Assembly (NCBI RefSeq): GCF_907165205.1
Contig: NC_058193.1
Location: 18,613,521-18,677,520 of the forward strand
Source: Coccinella septempunctata
Taxonomy: Eukaryota; Arthropoda; Insecta; Coleoptera; Coccinellidae
Direction: 5' to 3'
DNA: 64,000 nt
The notes below the pieces were generated by a model. It was not told the DNA's origin, made no database searches, and saw nothing but the letters and a program-made list of their open reading frames with translations. The translations under genes were made by a program, and so were the position numbers. Positions 60,551 to 64,000 of the stretch are shown here, piece by piece (the first letter of the stretch is position 1; each line of letters begins with the position of its first letter).

Positions 60551-60591
60551 GTTTTAAACATTGAACTCCCATAGAGTTCAATGGTTTTAAA
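60551..60591. mobile_element. Micro-hairpin insertion, 25 bp
   Basis: Insert 60559-60583 has arm CATTGAACTC, spacer CCATA and the reverse arm. GTTTTAAA lies on both sides (60551-60558, 60584-60591). The relative at 51090 (GGATTTTAAATCAACG) shows the uninterrupted site. Confidence 0.86.
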
Positions 60592-60614
60592 TCCGCTGTG
60601 TTGTCCATCTTAGG

Positions 60615-60795
60615 CAAGGGCGGATCCAGGATTTTTTTCTGGGGGGGGGCACAACGGGCAGACGAGCAAAAAAAATCAACAGTAAATGTGAGAAATGAAT
60701 TTACTTTTATTTTTAAGAGTTCAAGTATGTATAGAAAGATCCGTCCGTCTGGGGGGGGCACGTGCCCCCGTGCCCCCCCCCTAAATCCGCCCTTG
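60615..60795. mobile_element. hAT-like MITE, 181 bp, G-run ends
   Basis: The ends CAAGGGCGGATCCAGGATTT and AAATCCGCCCTTG are flanked by ATCTTAGG (60607-60614, 60796-60803). Long G or C runs (9 or more) sit inside each end. Confidence 0.88.
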
Positions 60796-60912
60796 ATCTT
60801 AGGTAAAAGTACCTCCATAGGTAAAAGTCTCAGTAATTACGTATTTCATCACAATTTCAAATTTGTCGAAGTATGTTATGCGTTGTTGAAGTCGGTGAAA
60901 CAATTAACCTCA

Positions 60913-60950
60913 CTTTCGAACAAAGAGGAACTTTCCTCTTTGCTTTCGAA
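60913..60950. mobile_element. Micro-hairpin insertion, 22 bp
   Basis: Insert 60921-60942 has arm CAAAGAGGAA, spacer CT and the reverse arm. CTTTCGAA lies on both sides (60913-60920, 60943-60950). Confidence 0.86.
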
Positions 60951-61098
60951 ACCTCGAAGAAGCAATAAAAACAATTGCGAAAGCTTGGTTGAGATAAAAG
61001 AGTAGTTCTTTTCCATAAATGAGTCGTTGAACCCTTAATTTTCTATTATACATATATAGTCCATTCAAGAATGATTGACATCCCACTAGGCCTTGAAA

Positions 61099-61146
61099 GT
61101 CCAGACCAAAGATATTACACACATGTGTAATATCTTTGGTCCAGAC
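61099..61146. mobile_element. Micro-hairpin insertion, 32 bp
   Basis: Insert 61107-61138 has arm CAAAGATATTACACA, spacer CA and the reverse arm. GTCCAGAC lies on both sides. Copies 1 and 2 of the host MITE have an uninterrupted GTCCAG site. Confidence 0.9.
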
Positions 61147-61167
61147 GCACCTTAATATCTGGCGTAT

Positions 61168-61308
61168 GGTCCGTATATACACATTTGGTAACCGAAAGTT
61201 ACCAGAGCGTTTACTCTGGTGACTGATATTGAACCGAATTGTCAGGAATTCGACATATACGGACCGCCCACTTACTAACCAGAAGAAACCAAAGTGTATA
61301 TACGGACC
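61168..61308. mobile_element. Small MITE inside the 390-bp MITE
   Basis: GGTCCGTATATACACATTTG faces CAAAGTGTATATACGGACC; about 141 bp. The host sequence CTGG appears on both sides of the insertion region. Its right half is also at 57902-57972. Confidence 0.78.
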
Positions 61309-61369
61309 ACAGCCCTGGTCACAGAAGATATTCAATCATTTCTGTAGTTTCAATCACAGAACTGGAATA

Positions 61370-61419
61370 ACAAATATCATTGAACTCTATGGGAACCCAT
61401 AGAGTTCAATGACAAATAT
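61370..61419. mobile_element. Micro-hairpin insertion, 34 bp
   Basis: Insert 61378-61411 is identical to 59822-59855 (arm CATTGAACTCTATGGG, spacer AA). ACAAATAT lies on both sides (61370-61377, 61412-61419). Confidence 0.9.
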
Positions 61420-61456
61420 AACCTAGAAAAGTATTTGAAAACAAGAAATATTCAAA

Positions 61457-61499
61457 GTCAGACCCGTAGATAGAGGAATCTATCTATCTACGGTCAGAC
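61457..61499. mobile_element. Micro-hairpin insertion, about 29 bp
   Basis: Insert 61464-61492 has arm CCGTAGATAG facing CTATCTACGG, the last G shared with the flank. GTCAGAC (7 bp) is repeated on both sides; an eighth base differs. The insertion is absent from host copies 1 and 2. Confidence 0.75.
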
Positions 61500-61612
61500 T
61501 ATATTAATCGGCATTCCAAATTGATAAAATTATGTGTTCAATTTGTGAGATTAAATTAAGAACATAAACAGCAGTGAAAATTCAAATTATCTGCTGTCGG
61601 TGCATAGATTCA

Positions 61613-61648
61613 CATATAATCAAAGATATTAATATCTTTGCCTATAAT
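61613..61648. mobile_element. Micro-hairpin insertion, 20 bp
   Basis: Insert 61621-61640 is a perfect palindrome of arm CAAAGATATT. Flanks CATATAAT and CCTATAAT agree at 7 of 8 bases. It is the shortest member. Confidence 0.75.
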
Positions 61649-61737
61649 AGTTCATATTACCAACTTGAATTTCGCAACACAAAATTTTAACTTATGGGCT
61701 ATTACCAACCTAAATTCGATTTTCCATAGCCACCCGA

Positions 61738-61764
61738 GATGTCAAATCTGTTCTGTGATGTCAA
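61738..61764. other. 8-bp duplication with 11-bp filler
   Basis: GATGTCAA occurs at 61738-61745 and 61757-61764 around ATCTGTTCTGT. Copies 1 and 2 of the host MITE have GATGTCAA once. This could be an excision footprint or a decayed insertion. Confidence 0.55.
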
Positions 61765-61777
61765 TCATTCTTGAAAC

Positions 61778-62070
61778 TTTCTCTATGGTGTTCTCTTTCT
61801 GTGTCTCTGTAATCTGTGGTCTCTGACTAATCTGACTCTGGCTGCTTGGTCTTCGATAACGTAGAAAGGCTCTCTTTTATTTTATGAACGGATATATTTT
61901 TCTCATGATATTAGACATTAGTGTCTTGTGTTCATGACTTTCAGGTTGTTTATATTGGATTGTTTAATTAGTGCAAAAAACAAGAATTAGTAGTGTAGTG
62001 CGGTACCCGGATACTCTTCGGAGTCTACAAACACTTATCGTCAAACTTTGTGAATTTCCAGCATTCGATT
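61778..62070 (+). promoter_or_regulatory. U2af38 promoter and 5' UTR
   Basis: This is the only non-repeat DNA between the packed repeats and the U2af38 ATG. It holds no recognisable TATA box; the start site cannot be set from sequence. Confidence 0.45.
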
Positions 62071-62114
62071 ATGGCCGAATATCTTGCATCAATTTTCGGA
62101 ACTGAAAAGGATAA
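62071..62114 (+). CDS. U2af38: U2af38 (U2AF small subunit), exon 1
   Basis: The ATG at 62071 gives MAEYLASIFGTEKD and two bases of the next Lys codon, then the donor AA|GTAAGT. This N-terminus is nearly invariant from insects to mammals in the 35/38-kDa subunit of U2 auxiliary factor, which binds the AG at 3' splice sites. The intron is 894 bp. Confidence 0.95.
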
Positions 62115-63008
62115 GTAAGTAAACCAGCTAAATTAGCTTGTTAAGTTCCCACTAAAATTCAGAACGAATCGAGATACGTTTTCGTCAAAATATCGTGAGC
62201 CTCAATTACTTGCCTTGTGACTTACGATATTTTGGCAAAAATGTGTACATTTGCAGATGGAAAATGAAAAGAAACAAAATTTAAAGAGAAATGTAATTAC
62301 TTCACTTAAAATAATGGCTTGTTTGTACTAATTGTGAAACGTCAAAAGCCATGAAAAACAAAATATACATACAGATATACGCAAGCTAAAATTTGCTGTT
62401 ATAACACACCAGCATCTATGATGAGTTATATGCAGTGACAATGTATTATAAGCTAATGTGCTGGACATGAATGTATTGCAAAACATACAATTTCATTGTT
62501 GAATAAACATAGTTTTTTTCCCATAATGAATTCTTTGCAAGGTGCACCATTTGCAAGGGTTAATGACAAGATATGAGCTCTCTTGATTGGCACGATTCTG
62601 AGGTTTCTGCATTACTACATTACTTTACGTTTAAGAAAAAAGGTCAGAATTGTAGAAAAGTAACTTCTATCATAATATGTATCTGTTTGTTTATAACTAT
62701 TTCAAGCGGAAGTTTATTATGCACTCAATTTCAAATTAATATTCTGATTTTGAGGAAATTACAGGTCAATCAAATAGGCCGTTATATATTTTACTTCTTC
62801 GATTTAATTAAGGATTTTAAACAAATATCTGCCAAATCAATTAATTATTATCTGAATCAAAGATAATTGACATGTAAATATATCTTGTTTAAATGGCATT
62901 GAACTAATTTCAAGTGTATCTAATGAAAAAACAACTAATTATTGAAATGTTGAATACTTATGCACTTTAATTCTTTATGATTATTATTATATTAGTCTTT
63001 TCTTCCAG

Positions 63009-63163
63009 AGTAAATTGTTCTTTCTACTTCAAAATTGGAGCTTGCCGACATGGAGACAGGTGTTCCAGGATACATAATAAACCAACATTTTCTCAGACTT
63101 GTTTATTACAAAATTTATATGTGAATCCTCAGAATTCCGCAAAATCTGCTGACGGAAGTCATT
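63009..63163 (+). CDS. U2af38: U2af38 exon 2, first CCCH zinc finger
   Basis: Acceptor TTTTCTTCCAG|AG completes Lys15, then VNCSFYFKIGACRHGDRCSR and IHNKPTFSQT follow. Cys18-x8-Cys27-x5-Cys33-x3-His37 is the first zinc finger, which contacts the 3' splice-site RNA. The exon ends in SAKSADGSH with donor T|GTAAGT, phase 1. The pseudo-RRM (UHM), second zinc finger and RS tail, about 180 residues, are not in the window. Confidence 0.95.
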
Positions 63164-64000
63164 GTAAGTATATTGAAAATCAAGGTTTTTCACCATATTC
63201 TTGTTCATAAACAAGTAGTGGAAATCGATTATTGGATTGTAATCTCTAGTGTTATACCACATAGAGTAACTGAAGACAAGGTTAATTGTAGTTTCTTGTC
63301 TGATTCATATTCTGACACTAGAATACAAGCAATTTCAGCTAATTTTTTATTATTGGCTATCTAAATGCATCACATTATACATTATGTATATTATTTTTCA
63401 TGTTTAGTTTTTTCGATGTGGATATGTCAAATTAAGAATCAAATTTATGTTAAGTTTGTTCAGGATAGTTTTTCAATTTGCCAAAAATAACTTGTATATA
63501 TATATATATATTCTTTTGATACAGAGCATTAAAATTTTTAACAGCAAACAATAATTAAAGGGTACAGGGAAAAAACCATCAATGTCAATTTTTGTCCGAA
63601 AATGAGTTAGACACACAATTCAATTCGGAACGAAGAGTAGTATCTTATAGTATATTAAAACAGGCATGAAACTAGTTCATTCATACGTTAAATCGCTGCC
63701 GAAGATTCACCGTACAGTTAAAGAACTAACGATGTCGATCAATACACGGAAAGAAAAAATCTAAGTCATTTCAAGTAACGCACTCATTTTATGTATATTA
63801 ATATGATTAATGATTATTCCGAGAACAATAATATTTAATTTGTCATATGTATTTCAAATAATATGAACGGAATTCGAAGTTGAAAACGCGTTTTTCTCAA
63901 CTGGAAGGAAATAGACATTGATGGTTGTTTCCCTGAACCCTTCAATTATACCATGTGTATGAGATACAGTTTTAGCAGAGGTTAGCGTGAACAGGTTACC
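63164..64000 (+). other. U2af38 intron 2, truncated by the window
   Basis: No third exon found. It contains a TA-repeat run near 63490-63509 and a MITE at 63553-63947. Confidence 0.6.
63553..63947. mobile_element. MITE, about 395 bp
   Basis: The left end AATTAAAGGGTACAGGG, then ACCATCAATGTC, faces GACATTGATGGT and CCCTGAACCCTTCAATT. TIRs of about 32 bp. No coding sequence. Confidence 0.78.

Larger units (their letters stand above)
59690..60870 (+). mobile_element. Copy of the 51-kb TIR element, packed with later insertions
   Basis: The left part (CATTCACTTTTATTTG, then TACGAAAATGTGAGGTTATG) and the part near 60830 (TCAGTAATTACGTATTTCAT) match 50970-51150. Between them are two hAT-like elements and several micro-hairpins, each listed. 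Removing them rejoins sequence much like the copy at 51050-51150. Confidence 0.65.
61058..61777 (+). mobile_element. 390-bp MITE, copy 3 of 3, expanded by insertions
   Basis: Same family as 26322-27099 (starts AGTCCATTCAAGAATGATTG, ends ATGTCAATCATTCTTGAA). It is about 720 bp long because of a 141-bp MITE, four micro-hairpins and one 8-bp duplication with 11-bp filler, all absent from copies 1 and 2. Confidence 0.85.

Noticed and set aside
1..64000. CRISPR arrays, bacterial operons, tRNA or rRNA genes
   Set aside because: No regularly spaced repeats with spacers, no ribosome-binding sites or gene packing, and no convincing cloverleaf or rRNA core; the window is eukaryotic.

Overview
The window looks like an AT-rich, gene-sparse insect nuclear genome. 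The gene content and intron style point to an insect, and a beetle is my best guess; I cannot prove the order from sequence alone. Genes sit far apart, introns are long, and most of the DNA between and inside genes is nested, mostly non-autonomous transposable elements: foldback elements, MITEs, hAT-like elements, non-LTR retrotransposon pieces and a Penelope-like element.

Layout. At 2544-5359 (minus) are three exons of a sphingosine-1-phosphate phosphatase gene; the C-terminal exons are not visible and probably lie beyond the left edge. At 20765-22186 (plus) is an apparently single-exon gene for a type I membrane protein with a CUB-like region, four LDL-receptor class A repeats, one membrane span and a long tail. 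From 34276 to 54540 (plus) is Akap200, the MARCKS-like A-kinase anchor protein: five coding exons (56, 106, 600, 24 and 8 codons), all joined in phase 0, so the huge 600-codon exon can be skipped without shifting the frame. At 58984-59602 (minus) is a two-exon COMMD8-like gene whose 55-bp intron appears to use a GC-AG splice pair. At 62071-63163 (plus) are the first two coding exons of U2af38 (U2AF1), cut by the right edge. These genes have no obvious shared pathway. They cover membrane lipid signalling, a surface receptor, PKA/actin scaffolding at the plasma membrane, COMMD complex function and 3' splice-site recognition.

Two signals stand out beyond the genes. First, the window holds at least eleven extremely short palindromic insertions (20 to 40 bp, almost nothing but two abutted inverted repeats). 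Ten are flanked by 7-8 bp target duplications that are exact or differ at one base, and the eleventh has 7 exact bases. Most begin CA and end TG, and the 8-bp duplication is typical of the hAT superfamily. One 34-bp hairpin occurs identically at two loci, and related shorter versions share its ends. Five insertion-type events lie in one copy of a MITE whose other two copies in the window show the uninterrupted sequence. Second, two copies of a short repeat, at 57976-58157 (plus) and 6083-6255 (minus), carry a minimal type I hammerhead ribozyme with core, stems I, II and III and a GUC cleavage site, as in animal retrozymes and Penelope-like elements.

The 2.4 kb between the divergent COMMD8-like and U2af38 genes is nearly all nested repeats. 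Within Akap200, the last long intron hosts a Penelope-like element, itself interrupted by a 1.2-kb TIR element and by a pogo/Tigger derivative that keeps the end of its transposase, including a PCNA-binding-like motif.
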